A DNA stretch of 64,000 bases, from NCBI RefSeq assembly GCF_900109205.1, contig NZ_FNZB01000001.1:1612001-1676000 (forward strand), given 5' to 3'. Positions 18,539 to 27,711 of this stretch are shown here, piece after piece. The notes beneath the pieces are model-generated. The model was not told where the DNA came from. It did not search any database and was given only the letters and a program-made list of their open reading frames with translations. Position numbers and translations under genes: made by a program. Origin of the DNA: Sphingomonas sp. OV641 (GTDB lineage: Bacteria; Pseudomonadota; Alphaproteobacteria; Sphingomonadales; Sphingomonadaceae). The first letter of the stretch is position 1, and each line of letters begins with the position of its first letter.

Positions 18539-19686
18539 TGGGCGCGATCCGCCAGACACAGGCCCAGCATGGCATCCAGCGGAGCAAGCCGCGCCTCCCA
18601 AGCGTAACGCTTGATCACCTGTTGCCGGGCCGCTGCGCCAAGGGCCGTCGCACCCGCCGGATCGTGCAGGAGCGCCGCAACGCAGTCTGCGAATTCCTTC
18701 GCGCCCGCCGCGGTCCGGATCGTCCCGGCATGATCGATCCCCTCGGCAGCGGCGTGGCTGGCGACCACCGGCCGGGCCATGGCCATGGCTTCCAGAACCT
18801 TGTTCTGCACGCCGCGGGCCAGGTGCAGCGGGGCGACCACCACATCCGCCGCCGCAAGCCAGCCGCGAACATCCGCGACCTCTCCCGTGACCGTCACTTG
18901 CGCACCCGCCAGAGCGCGGACCGCCGCTGTCGGCGCTCGCCCGACAATCGCGAAATGAGCGTTCGGCAACAGCGGCAGCACCGATTGCGCGAACCAGCTC
19001 ACTGCATCCACGTTCGGCCGGTAATCCATCTGGCCGGTGAAGACGATCAACGGCCGTGCACATTGGACCGGAGCTGCGACGCCGGGATCATAATGGACGG
19101 TATCGATGCCGTTCTCCAGCACGCGACTTCCCGGCAACAGCGCTGCTTCCGGCGCGCTGACAAACAGAGAGGCAGACGCCCGCGCACTCACTGCCCGCTC
19201 ATACGCGCCCAGCAGCCGTGCCTCGCGCCGCATCATCCAGCGCATCGGTCCGCTCGCATCCTCGGCATAGGCGGCGAACTTGGCCGAATCCAGATCAACG
19301 AAATCCATCACGATCCTGGGTCCGGGCACCGGGGCATATTGCGCCATCTGCCCGGAAAAGACGTACATCGCATCAATCTGATGGCGGGACAGAACATCCG
19401 TCACCGCCTCGCTCACGCGCCGATCGGCGAAGGCGGTCAGCGACACTGGCTTCTGCAGCGCCAGCGCTTCCGCCGCGGCACGAAGCTGGGGCTTGCTGCG
19501 CCTCACCAATGTGCAGGTTTCGACCATCGCGCGATGCTCGTCCGTCACCGCCGCATCATCATCGACGAACGAGATCAAATGAATGCGGGCCCGCGCCGCC
19601 AGATATTTGAGCACATTGAAACTGCGGATCCGGTCTCCGCGATCTGGCGGAAATGGCGCACGATGCGCCAGAAACAGGATATCCAC
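18535..19686 (-). CDS. Glycosyltransferase, XrtA locus (Stp1/TIGR03087 type)
   Basis: A GT-B-fold sugar transferase (GT4-like). I use GTG 19686, one base after the FemAB stop, because it gives the family N-terminus VDILFLAHRAPFPPDRGDRI and 383 residues. The alternative ATG 19722 would add 12 residues and overlap FemAB. The acceptor region and the EGIDHAGTIR-like nucleotide-sugar region (EAMAMARPVVASHAAAEGI) with the conserved Glu are present near residue 300. The family is described as a PEP-CTERM/exosortase-associated sugar transferase. It probably adds a sugar to the lipid-linked repeat unit on the cytoplasmic face. Donor and linkage are unknown. Confidence 0.9.
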   Translation of the reverse strand: MDILFLAHRAPFPPDRGDRIRSFNVLKYLAARARIHLISFVDDDAAVTDEHRAMVETCTLVRRSKPQLRAAAEALALQKPVSLTAFADRRVSEAVTDVLSRHQIDAMYVFSGQMAQYAPVPGPRIVMDFVDLDSAKFAAYAEDASGPMRWMMRREARLLGAYERAVSARASASLFVSAPEAALLPGSRVLENGIDTVHYDPGVAAPVQCARPLIVFTGQMDYRPNVDAVSWFAQSVLPLLPNAHFAIVGRAPTAAVRALAGAQVTVTGEVADVRGWLAAADVVVAPLHLARGVQNKVLEAMAMARPVVASHAAAEGIDHAGTIRTAAGAKEFADCVAALLHDPAGATALGAAARQQVIKRYAWEARLAPLDAMLGLCLADRAQ

Positions 19687-19687
19687 G

Positions 19688-20710
19688 TCAGCCCAGCCCT
19701 CGGCTGATCCATGGACCGACAAGGTTGGCGACCGGCAACGGCAGCTTCTTCCAGCTACGCACCATCATCGCATATTTGGGGTTCTGCGGATTTACCTCGC
19801 GCACGGGTCCGTCAGACCATTTGGCGTAGCGCAGCGGCGTGCCCAGAAAGCCCCAGTTCTTTTTGAATGCGGCTGGCCCCGTGCCCGTCTTTGATCGCCC
19901 GAAATCGAAGTGTGTGCAGCCTCGTCCGCGTGCGTGCGTCATCAGCGCGAAGTACATCCGATCGTTGGCGCGCAGGTGACGCGCGGCCGCAACGCCGCCG
20001 CCCCAATAAGGAAACACCGTTCCCCCGAAATAAAGACTGAGGACGCTCGCGACCGCACGACCCTGGTGCCGCACCGTCAGAATATCCGCGTCCATCATCT
20101 CCAATACCGATCGGAACAGCGATCGCGGAAAGACCGGCGTTCCCAGGTTCCGGACCGATTCCGCATAGACGCGGTAATGCTCGTCGGCCAGGGCCAGCCC
20201 CCCGGTCACGACCTCCAGATCGGCGGACAGGGCCTTGCGCACCTCGGCCCGCTGCTTGCGCGGGACGGCGAGAAGCTCGGCACCCTCGTCCTCCGCCAGC
20301 GGCCGGACAAAGCCGAGATAGGTGTCTTCATCCACGGTCCAGCCGGCAGGCACCGGTCCGCCGCGCAATTCCACTGCGGGATAGCCGATCGCGCGCGCCG
20401 CGGCCGCCAGCGGCTCGACCCCTTCGCCCAGCACGCCGCCATCCACCGCGAAACCGGCCGAAACGAGCGCCGCACCGAAGAGGGGCGAACGCATCTCGCT
20501 GAGCGGCAGATAACCGACGATGTCGCCGGCGCGCTCCGCCACCAGAAAGCGCCCCCGCGGCCCACAGCCACGCTCCACCGCGCGCGTCCATGCGGTCAGG
20601 TGGAAGGGCGTGGCTTCGGGATGATTGGCAACGAACGCATCGATGCGAGCGTCCTCCGCCACTGCTTCACGAACGACCACTTCTCCGCCCGCAGCGGCAG
20701 GCGTCTTCAC
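19688..20710 (-). CDS. FemAB family protein, XrtA/PEP-CTERM associated
   Basis: A 340-residue protein with two GNAT-like halves. The sequences PFHLTAWTRAVERGCG near the start and a GGGVAAARHLRANDRMYFALM plus FDFGRSKTGTG stretch near the C-terminus are the marks of the exosortase-associated FemAB family (TIGR03019). FemAB proteins elsewhere transfer aminoacyl groups from charged tRNA to peptidoglycan; here the acceptor may be the exopolysaccharide, which is inference. The start is GTG 20710, overlapping the deacetylase stop by four bases (GTGA), which fixes the frame and the coupling. Confidence 0.9.
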   Translation of the reverse strand: MKTPAAAGGEVVVREAVAEDARIDAFVANHPEATPFHLTAWTRAVERGCGPRGRFLVAERAGDIVGYLPLSEMRSPLFGAALVSAGFAVDGGVLGEGVEPLAAAARAIGYPAVELRGGPVPAGWTVDEDTYLGFVRPLAEDEGAELLAVPRKQRAEVRKALSADLEVVTGGLALADEHYRVYAESVRNLGTPVFPRSLFRSVLEMMDADILTVRHQGRAVASVLSLYFGGTVFPYWGGGVAAARHLRANDRMYFALMTHARGRGCTHFDFGRSKTGTGPAAFKKNWGFLGTPLRYAKWSDGPVREVNPQNPKYAMMVRSWKKLPLPVANLVGPWISRGLG

Positions 20711-21582
20711 CCGCGCCGCTCCTGCATTGCCACCGCATCGACTCGGCCCCAGCTATGTCGCTTCAACAGGCCGCGCAGCTTGCCGCTCATCGCCCCCAAC
20801 CGGCTGTAATGCCGCAGCCGGGACCGCATCGGCGCGTTGGAGACCCGTGGCTGGTCGGGATCCACCTCCCAGGGATGAAAATAGAACATGCCGCCATGGC
20901 CCGCGCCATTCGCCTGGCGCACCGCGAGATCGGTCAGTGCCGCGGGCAGCAGGCGAAAGAATCCGCCACCCACCGCCATCCGCCGCCGTCCGAGCTCGGC
21001 GACCGACACGGGCAATTCGATCATGTCGCTGTCGGATAGCGGCTGCCACGCGAATCGCGGGCTTTCGCGCCATCCGTAATGATCATGAGCGACGGGCGCG
21101 ACGCTGGAGGAGTAAAGATACCCCTCTTCGGCAAGAACCGCGTGCGCCCAGGGGGTTCGCGTATCGATCGAGAAACTCGGCGCGCGATATCCGGTGACGG
21201 CAACGCCGCCCGCATCCTCCAGGGCGGCGCGCGCACGGCCGAGATCGGCGCGAAACTCTGCCGCGCTCATGGTGAAGACGCGCTGATGATCCCAGCCATG
21301 GCTCGCAATTTCATGGCCCGCGTCCACGATCCGGCGGATCAGCGCAGGGTGTCTGTGGGCCACCCAGCCCAGCGTGAAGAATGTCGCGGTCACGCCAAAT
21401 TCGGCGAACAGATCCAGTACGGCGCTGGTATTGGTGACGACCCGGCTTTGCAGATCGCCCCACGACTGCTTGTCGATCGTGTTCTCGAACGCGCCGACCT
21501 GAAACCATTCCTCCACGTCCACCGACATGCCATTGATGATCGGCGCCGCGTTTGCGACATTTTCGCTACCGGGAACGATCAT
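20707..21582 (-). CDS. Polysaccharide deacetylase, XrtA locus
   Basis: A 291-residue NodB-fold carbohydrate esterase (CE4-like). ATG 21582 shares one base with the ATPase stop (TGATG). The motifs are visible: SVDVEEWFQ near residue 20 with the catalytic/metal Asp, HEIASHGWDH with the two metal-binding histidines near residue 90, and GYRAPSFSID as the third motif. A C-terminal segment reading FYFHPWEVDPDQPR is typical of the exosortase-associated deacetylases with a DUF3473 tail. It probably removes N-acetyl groups from the polymer or its precursor. A longer frame upstream is only a read-through of the ATPase gene in another frame. Confidence 0.93.
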   Translation of the reverse strand: MIVPGSENVANAAPIINGMSVDVEEWFQVGAFENTIDKQSWGDLQSRVVTNTSAVLDLFAEFGVTATFFTLGWVAHRHPALIRRIVDAGHEIASHGWDHQRVFTMSAAEFRADLGRARAALEDAGGVAVTGYRAPSFSIDTRTPWAHAVLAEEGYLYSSSVAPVAHDHYGWRESPRFAWQPLSDSDMIELPVSVAELGRRRMAVGGGFFRLLPAALTDLAVRQANGAGHGGMFYFHPWEVDPDQPRVSNAPMRSRLRHYSRLGAMSGKLRGLLKRHSWGRVDAVAMQERRG

Positions 21583-22649
21583 CAGGCCGCAGCGCCGCGC
21601 ACCGCCTCCAAGCTGCCGCGCGGTGCCGGCGCGTCGCTTTCCACCCAGTCGACCAGCAGCGTCAGCATGCGGCGAAGCGCGGCATCCTGCTCCTTCACCT
21701 GCTGCTCGAGCCGGGCGATGCGACCGAGCAGTTCGGGATCGGATCCGGCCGGCGAACCGCCCTCCGTGGAACGCGACGGTTCCGGTGCAGCCTTCGGCAC
21801 GGCGCGCACTGTCGGCGTAATGCCGGAGGCGCTGGGCAGATCCTTGGCGGCGTCCGCCCGCACGGCGTTGACCAGCGCAGCGTCGATCACCTTGGCATCG
21901 GTGATGGCGGCATGTAGCAGCACCCGCCCCATCAGCTGGTTCAGGCGACGCGGAACGCCGCCGCTCGCGCGGTGCAGGACAGGGAAGACATTGTCCGCGA
22001 AGCTCGGTTCGCCCTGCCACCCGGCGATGCCGAGCCGGTGCGTGACGTAGCTCGCCACTTCATCGGGTCCCATCGGCTCCAGATGATGAATGGCGATCAC
22101 GCGCTGGCGCAGCTGCTCCAGCCTGTCCGATCCGTTCAGCCGTTCGCGAAACTCCGGCTGGCCGAGAAGGGATATTTGCAGCAGCGCTCGCCCGCCCGCC
22201 TGAAAGTTGGAAAGCATGCGCAGCTCTTCCAACGCCGACACGGGCAGCGCCTGCGCCTCATCCACGATCAGCAGGGTACGGCGGCCCGTGCGCGCGACGG
22301 CGTGAAGCCCGCGCTCCACCAGCGTCAGCAACTCCGCCTTGGATCGACCCGCCGGCTCGATGTTCAGCCCGGTTGCGACGACCCGCAGCAGGTCGTCGCC
22401 CTCGATCGCGGTCGAGACGATGGTGATGACGTTGAGGTTCGCCGGATCGATCTGGGCTGTGACATGGCCCACCAGCGTCGTCTTGCCCGCGCCGATGTCA
22501 CCAGTGATGACGATAAAGCCTTCGCCCTGGGCCAGACCATAGCCGAGATAGGCCATTGCCTTCCGATGCGTGGCCGAATCGAACCAGTAACGCGGATCGG
22601 GCGTCAGCTGGAACGGCCGTTCGGTCAGGCCAAAATGTTCCTCATACAT
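21582..22649 (-). CDS. AAA ATPase, XrtA/ExeA-like
   Basis: A 355-residue ATPase. ATG 22649 gives the family N-terminus MYEEHFGLTERPFQLTPDP. Walker A is GDIGAGKTT (about 50-58), with Walker B LLIVDEAQ near residue 127. The C-terminal part is Glu/Arg-rich with a coiled-coil-like stretch (LGRIARLEQQVKEQDAAL). The exosortase-associated ATPase family (TIGR03015) is related to ExeA of type II secretion. It may energise or gate assembly of the export complex. It is followed without a gap by the deacetylase gene. The start was moved in from a longer frame beginning near 22721, because the extra residues match nothing and overlap the outer-membrane gene. Confidence 0.92.
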   Translation of the reverse strand: MYEEHFGLTERPFQLTPDPRYWFDSATHRKAMAYLGYGLAQGEGFIVITGDIGAGKTTLVGHVTAQIDPANLNVITIVSTAIEGDDLLRVVATGLNIEPAGRSKAELLTLVERGLHAVARTGRRTLLIVDEAQALPVSALEELRMLSNFQAGGRALLQISLLGQPEFRERLNGSDRLEQLRQRVIAIHHLEPMGPDEVASYVTHRLGIAGWQGEPSFADNVFPVLHRASGGVPRRLNQLMGRVLLHAAITDAKVIDAALVNAVRADAAKDLPSASGITPTVRAVPKAAPEPSRSTEGGSPAGSDPELLGRIARLEQQVKEQDAALRRMLTLLVDWVESDAPAPRGSLEAVRGAAA

Positions 22650-22678
22650 GCCGGGCGACCCCTTAGATTGCTGTCCGG

Positions 22679-24301
22679 TTAGAACGTGTAACGCGCGCCA
22701 AGCAGCGCCTGCGCCGACCATTGGCTATCAAAACCTTCTTGATCGAAGGTATAAAGGCCGAGCGACGCGACGGTGCCCAAACGGCCGAATTGGTGGGAAT
22801 AGGTGCCGGTCGCGCCAAGATTGAACACGCCATTGGCCAGCGGCAGGCCGCTGTCATAGTAATTCGCGAAGAGGTTGGCGTCGACTTGCGACACCCGGCT
22901 CAATGCCCGCGACCAGAACAGCTGGGCGTAATAGCTCTCGTCGGTGACGCCGAGGGCGACGGTGCCGGGCGCGACATCCGGCGTGTTCAGCCGCCGATTG
23001 GCATATCCAAGGCCCAGACCATAAGCGGTGCGCCCACGCGTCGCGGAAATGACCCCGTCGACGCCGCGCGCTCTGTAGCTTGCGGTCGAGATCGACTGAA
23101 AGACGTTGTTCAGGCATCCCCCGGCATCGGCCCCGCCGGCCCCAGGATTGCCGCCGAAAATGCAGCCGTTGAACTGTTGCCCGAAGGGGTTGGCCGTGCC
23201 CTGGAATGCGGTTGGCAAGGTGCGGAGACCATCGCGCAGCTGCCGCCCGAACGTTTCGATCCCATCATAGACGACGATCTGCAGCCCACTGTCACGGGCG
23301 AGCTGCCAGTTCAGCGAACCAAAATAGGTCTCGCCGCCATAGCGGTAGCCGGCGTTTGCCTGCAGTTCGAAGCGCGGACTCGGACGCCAGATGACGCCTG
23401 CGTCATAAATCAGTCCGTCCGTATTGTAGGCGATCCGTTCCGGCGAGGCAGGGTCGGTGACGAACCGTCCGTTATCGTCCACCACCGGGTTGCCGCTGGC
23501 ATCAAGCAGCGCATCGCGCTGGGAAGCCGTGATTTTTTCGTATCCCGCACCTGCGCGCAGAGCGACAGTGCGGCTCACCGGCATGGTCACGTCGCCGCGC
23601 GCGTAAAAACCCTCGTACGTCTGATCTAACTGCCCAGCTTCCTCACGCTCATACGCGCCGCTGACCGTTACCCCCACGGGCAGCACGGCGCCCACCGGCA
23701 CGCCAGCGGATGCCTGGGCCAGCACGCTCTTCGAATCGTCGAAATAGTCGAGCCGCTGCTGGCCGGCTGCCAAGCCCGTCGACACCGGCGCTTCTACCTT
23801 GGTGTAGCCGCCGAACGCCGCGGCGGCGATCTCCACCGGCCCCGCCCTGGTGGTGAGACTGGGGCCGGCGTAGACCGAATATACCTGGGTCACATTGTCG
23901 ACATTGCCAACGAAGCTGCCCGGCGCCGTCCCCCGAATGTCGGCCCGCGCTCGGGTCGCGACGGCACCACCTTCAACCGTAAATCCCGGCGCAAGCGTTG
24001 CTGATGCGCGAGCCAGGCCGGTATGCACATTGTCGTCGGCGATGCGGTCGTCCCACTGGATCCGGCGCTCGTAGCGGTAGCTTACCTGCCCTTCGACACG
24101 CCGCCCGCTGATCCCGGCATCGATGCCCACCGCCACCTGCGAATAGGTCAGCACCTCGTCGTTGCTGAGACCCACGTCGAGAACCTGCGCAACCTCGATA
24201 TAAGGTGCGACGTAGCGATCGCGTGCCTGGACGCTGGTCGCAGCAAGAAGCATCACCAACGTGACGCTGCAACCCAGTGCCCTCTCTTGAAGCCTCAGCA
24301 C
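22679..24301 (-). CDS. Outer-membrane beta-barrel protein, XrtA locus (TIGR03016 type)
   Basis: A 540-residue secreted protein that starts with GTG 24301 behind AGGAAGG. The signal peptide contains LGCSVTLVMLLAATSVQA. The mature part is made of alternating hydrophobic strands with many Tyr/Arg/Gly residues and ends in a terminal Phe (ARYTF), the standard outer-membrane insertion signal. Length and locus match the PEP-CTERM-associated barrel family. It probably forms or supports the outer-membrane passage of the exopolysaccharide together with the Wza-like lipoprotein, or else modifies it. The gene sits between the BY-kinase and the ATPase with short gaps. Confidence 0.88.
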   Translation of the reverse strand: MLRLQERALGCSVTLVMLLAATSVQARDRYVAPYIEVAQVLDVGLSNDEVLTYSQVAVGIDAGISGRRVEGQVSYRYERRIQWDDRIADDNVHTGLARASATLAPGFTVEGGAVATRARADIRGTAPGSFVGNVDNVTQVYSVYAGPSLTTRAGPVEIAAAAFGGYTKVEAPVSTGLAAGQQRLDYFDDSKSVLAQASAGVPVGAVLPVGVTVSGAYEREEAGQLDQTYEGFYARGDVTMPVSRTVALRAGAGYEKITASQRDALLDASGNPVVDDNGRFVTDPASPERIAYNTDGLIYDAGVIWRPSPRFELQANAGYRYGGETYFGSLNWQLARDSGLQIVVYDGIETFGRQLRDGLRTLPTAFQGTANPFGQQFNGCIFGGNPGAGGADAGGCLNNVFQSISTASYRARGVDGVISATRGRTAYGLGLGYANRRLNTPDVAPGTVALGVTDESYYAQLFWSRALSRVSQVDANLFANYYDSGLPLANGVFNLGATGTYSHQFGRLGTVASLGLYTFDQEGFDSQWSAQALLGARYTF

Positions 24302-24310
24302 GCTGCCTTC

Positions 24311-25441
24311 CTAACCGTAATAGCTTCCGAACCGGCCGCGGCCGGGCTCGTAGGATCGTGAATTCAGTACCAGGCTGATCTGCTCGCAACCGTCCAAAAG
24401 ATTGACCGCCTCACGGATCTCCGCCTCGGTCGTCCGGTCCGCCCGCACGACCAGCATCACCTGTCCGACAAGCAGCGCCAGGACAGATGCGGGCGACGCG
24501 GCGAGCGCGGGCGGCGTGTCGAAGACGATGATGCGGCGCGGATCGTTCGCCAGCAGGCGCTCCACCACCTCCCGCGTACGCGCGCTCGCGAGCAACTCGG
24601 TATCCGAGTGGCTGCGTTTGCCCGCCGGGAGAAGTGACAATTGCGGCACGTCGGTGCGCACCACGAATTGTTCGGGATCAAGGCTCCGATCGGCAAGTAT
24701 GTCGAGAAAGCCGGTAGAATCGTCCAGGCCCAGCGTCGCCATGACGTTCGGCTTCGCGAAATCGCCGTCGATCAGCAGCACCTCGACGTCGCGCTCTGCC
24801 GCCAGACTGATCGCAAGATTGATCGCGCAGAAGGTCTTACCCTCGCCCGGCTTTGCGGACCCGACGAGAATGGTCCGCGAACGCTCGCCCGCAGGCCCGG
24901 ACGCGAGCGCGCGGGCGCCCAGAAGAAGCTGACGCTTCACCAGGCGGAATTCTTCCGCGAGCGCACCGATCGGCGCGCCGGGAACCAGCATGCCCTTTTC
25001 CGCCAGCATGGCCCGATCAACATGCGCGATCCCGTCAAGGAAGAGCACCGGATCTTCTTCGGGCTCCGCGCCAGCCCGCAACTCCGATGGGATCGCCATC
25101 AGGGTCGCGGCGGCTTCGCGCGACAGCGTTTCCGCGCCTTCCGGCGCCGGCGGCGCAGCCGCGATCAGGTCGAACGCAGGATCGTCTGCCGCCGCCTCGC
25201 TCTCCGTACGACCGAAATCTTTTGCAGGAGGCACCGGGGCTGTATCCGCCGCCATGCCGTCGATCTGCTGCTCCGGAGCATATGCCAGTGCCTGTACGAC
25301 TGGTGCGGATTCCGCGATCTCGGGAGCGGAAACCTGCGCCGTATCGGGCGCGTCCCGCCGTCGCAGGTGCGCCCCGAAGTCATAGACCCGAGCCGCACGC
25401 TCGATGAGCGACTCATCATGCTTCTTGTCGGCGTTCGTCAT
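24311..25441 (-). CDS. BY-kinase-like ATPase (CpsD/CapB), XrtA locus
   Basis: A 376-residue protein with a long, acidic, probably disordered N-terminus (about 1-135). A kinase domain follows with Walker A near residues 194-203 (SAKPGEGKT) and the Walker A' motif VLLIDGDFAKPN. The C-terminal tyrosine cluster that BY-kinases autophosphorylate is short: only SYEPG and a final SYYG. It is expected to pair with the chain-length protein encoded just upstream, whose stop overlaps this ATG (ATGA). It controls polymer length or export in Wzy-type systems. The family name is pepcterm tyrosine autokinase (TIGR03018). Confidence 0.9.
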   Translation of the reverse strand: MTNADKKHDESLIERAARVYDFGAHLRRRDAPDTAQVSAPEIAESAPVVQALAYAPEQQIDGMAADTAPVPPAKDFGRTESEAAADDPAFDLIAAAPPAPEGAETLSREAAATLMAIPSELRAGAEPEEDPVLFLDGIAHVDRAMLAEKGMLVPGAPIGALAEEFRLVKRQLLLGARALASGPAGERSRTILVGSAKPGEGKTFCAINLAISLAAERDVEVLLIDGDFAKPNVMATLGLDDSTGFLDILADRSLDPEQFVVRTDVPQLSLLPAGKRSHSDTELLASARTREVVERLLANDPRRIIVFDTPPALAASPASVLALLVGQVMLVVRADRTTEAEIREAVNLLDGCEQISLVLNSRSYEPGRGRFGSYYG

Positions 25442-26955
25442 GCTGCAAGACCCCGCTGAAGCATTTCGACGCCAAGCAGCGCCACATAGCCAACGGCGAG
25501 CGCCCCTACCCCACCGATGAACACTTTCAATTGCTTCTGCCGCAGCTCCGCTTGCTGACGCGTCAGCATTTCACCGATGGAGCCGATGACCGGCATCCCG
25601 GACATTTTTTCGAGCCGCTGGGCGGTCGGAAAGGTCGCCTGGACTTTGGACATGGCGAAGGCGCTTCCGATGCCACCGAGGATCCCGGCGATCAGCACGC
25701 CGGTCAGCAACAGCGGCCGGTTGGGCGCAGAGGGTGTGCGCGGCTGCGTTGGCGGATCGATCACGCTGAACTTGACCGCGTCGGTCTGCGACTGCGCCTG
25801 GCTGCGCAGGTTCACCTGCTCACGCTGCGCGAGAAGGCGGTCATATTGATCCTTCAGCACGGTATAATTACGCTCGATCTCGCCCTGCTGTGCGGCAACC
25901 TCCGGGTCCTCCGACAGCTTGGCCGACAACGTGTCGAGATCGGCCTGGAGCTGCTGCTTGCGCATCCGCAGCGCCGCGACATTCGCCTGCCGGTCGGCCA
26001 GCATCGACTGCAGCGAAAGATAGGCGGGATTGGGCACGCCGCCGGAAGCTGCACCCGAGGGCTCGCTCCGCACCGCGGCCTGCGCCTGGGTCAGCTGCGC
26101 CTTGAGGGCGATCACGTCGGGGTGATTGTCCGTATATCCTCGGCCGCGCGCGTCGGCGAGCTGCCCCTGGATCGCCGCCAGGCGGGCTCGCGCTGGCCCA
26201 ACGCCCGCCGTGCCAGCCGCGCCAGCGATGCTTTGCGGCGTTGCCGCAAGCTGCCCCTGCAGCGCTGACAGGCTGGAGCTTGCCGCTGCCAGATCCCCGT
26301 CGACCTGGCTCATCTGCGCACGGGCCGCGCCGATCCGGTCGCTGACTGATCCGGTGCCGGGTAGCGATCCAAGATAGCGATTCTGGAAATCTGCCCGCTT
26401 CGCCTCCGCATCCTGCAGCTTGGCGCCCAGCGACTGCAACTGCCCGTCCAGGAACTGAAGCGTCTGGGTGCTCTGCGCGCGATCGTCCGACAGGTTCGTC
26501 TCGACGAAGATGTCGATCAGCTTCTGCGTAATGCTGGAGGCGAGCTTCGGCGTGGCCGCCGTGCTGACGATCTCAAAGAGATTGTCCTGCTGGGCGGTGA
26601 TCTTGATCGCATTCTGCAGGCCCGCCGCCCGGTCGGCGACCTCCTGATCGGTGGAGGCGGTCTTCGCCAGATCGGTGCCGCGGACGACCTTTTGCAGGTT
26701 CACCGAAGAGGTGAGCGTCTGGCGAACGGTATCGATGTCACGCTGCTGATCGCCCATCGCGCTGGCATCGCCAACGGACGGCAGGACCGATCGCATCTGC
26801 ACGAACACGCGCGCGCGGCTTTCATACCGGCTGGGAATCTGGCTGACGGCCAGCCAGCCAAGCAGGCAAATGGCCCAGGCGACGCCGAGCGCCAACCAGC
26901 GCCGGGTCCACACGGCATGAACCGCGATCCTGACCTCTTCGTACAGCCCGGTCAC
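25438..26955 (-). CDS. Polysaccharide chain-length determinant, XrtA locus
   Basis: A Wzz/PCP-type protein of 505 residues. It has an N-terminal membrane helix (RWLALGVAWAICLLGWLAVS), a large periplasmic coiled-coil region (about 60-400, with long Gln/Ala/Leu-rich helices), the proline-rich DPPTQPRTPSAPNRPLLL motif and a second helix (about 415-435). A third hydrophobic segment lies at the C-terminus. It controls polymer length and recruits the BY-kinase. GTG start at 26955, 10 bases after the export lipoprotein stop. The family is the exosortase-associated TIGR03007 group. The ends of the coiled-coil were judged by eye. Confidence 0.92.
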   Translation of the reverse strand: MTGLYEEVRIAVHAVWTRRWLALGVAWAICLLGWLAVSQIPSRYESRARVFVQMRSVLPSVGDASAMGDQQRDIDTVRQTLTSSVNLQKVVRGTDLAKTASTDQEVADRAAGLQNAIKITAQQDNLFEIVSTAATPKLASSITQKLIDIFVETNLSDDRAQSTQTLQFLDGQLQSLGAKLQDAEAKRADFQNRYLGSLPGTGSVSDRIGAARAQMSQVDGDLAAASSSLSALQGQLAATPQSIAGAAGTAGVGPARARLAAIQGQLADARGRGYTDNHPDVIALKAQLTQAQAAVRSEPSGAASGGVPNPAYLSLQSMLADRQANVAALRMRKQQLQADLDTLSAKLSEDPEVAAQQGEIERNYTVLKDQYDRLLAQREQVNLRSQAQSQTDAVKFSVIDPPTQPRTPSAPNRPLLLTGVLIAGILGGIGSAFAMSKVQATFPTAQRLEKMSGMPVIGSIGEMLTRQQAELRQKQLKVFIGGVGALAVGYVALLGVEMLQRGLAA

Positions 26956-26965
26956 CAGCGCGCCT

Positions 26966-27613
26966 TCAGAACATGCTCTCGGGGATGATGATCACATCAC
27001 CCGGTTCCAGCCGAACGTTCGCCTTCGAGTCGCCGTCCTTGAGCAAGCGATTGATGTTGAGCTGATATTCAGCCTGTTTGCCGGTGGCGCGATCATATCG
27101 GATCAGGCGCGCGCGGTTCCCGGCTGCATATTCGTTCAATCCCCCGACAGCGATCATCGCATCAAGCAGGGTCATGTTCGCGCGATAGGGCAGCGCTGCC
27201 GGCTTTTCCGTCGCGCCAACGATGCGCACCTGCTGGCTGTACGTGCCGGAGAAGCTGTCCACGATGACGCTGACGATCGGATCCTTGATATATTCCCGCA
27301 GCGCGAGCTTCATGTCGTCGGCGAGCATTGCCGGCGTCTTGCCGACGGCGGGCATGTCGTTGACGAGCGGGGTCGTGATGCGCCCGTCCGGCCGCACCTG
27401 CACCTTCGCGGACAGTTCCGGATTGCGCCACACGAAGACCTGGAGAGAATCGAGCGGGCCGATGATATATTCGTCACCCGGCTGTTCGCGCTGAGCGACG
27501 AACGCCGCTGGCGGCAATTCCGGTCGGTTGCTCGCGACGCTCGCGCATCCGGCCAGCATCGTCATAGCGAGCAGGGCTGCAGGCAAGGAAATGTACCCTC
27601 GCGATACGCGCAT
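26966..27613 (-). CDS. Polysaccharide export lipoprotein (Wza-like), XrtA locus
   Basis: A 215-residue protein with a signal peptide and lipobox (LAGC). The Poly_export/SLBB core carries DEYIIGPLDSLQVFVWRNPELS and RPDGRITTPLVNDMPAVGKT. It is expected to sit in the outer membrane with its barrel partner and to pass the exopolysaccharide outward. ATG 27613 was chosen over a TTG directly before it because GGAGG lies 7 bases upstream of the ATG. It is the first gene of the packed run 15126-27613. Its own upstream region holds two inverted repeats. Confidence 0.93.
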   Translation of the reverse strand: MRVSRGYISLPAALLAMTMLAGCASVASNRPELPPAAFVAQREQPGDEYIIGPLDSLQVFVWRNPELSAKVQVRPDGRITTPLVNDMPAVGKTPAMLADDMKLALREYIKDPIVSVIVDSFSGTYSQQVRIVGATEKPAALPYRANMTLLDAMIAVGGLNEYAAGNRARLIRYDRATGKQAEYQLNINRLLKDGDSKANVRLEPGDVIIIPESMF

Positions 27614-27682
27614 CAAATAACCTCCGTCAGGCGCAAACCATCGGTACAGGGAGGGTTATCCCCTACCGGTTTCTGCCAACTT

Positions 27683-27700
27683 CCTCTTGAAAGTAAGAGG
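27683..27700. repeat. Inverted repeat upstream of export lipoprotein gene
   Basis: CCTCTT-GAAAGT-AAGAGG, two perfect 6-base arms around a 6-base centre. It lies just after the stop codon of the PLP decarboxylase gene and about 70 bases before the export gene start, so it could be a weak 3' hairpin or an operator. No U-run follows on the minus strand. Confidence 0.4.
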
Positions 27701-27711
27701 TGAAGATAGCG

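Noticed and set aside
27614..27711. Possible sigma-54 promoter before the export lipoprotein gene
   Set aside because: TGGCA fits the -24 element, but the expected GC dinucleotide 10 bases later is missing.
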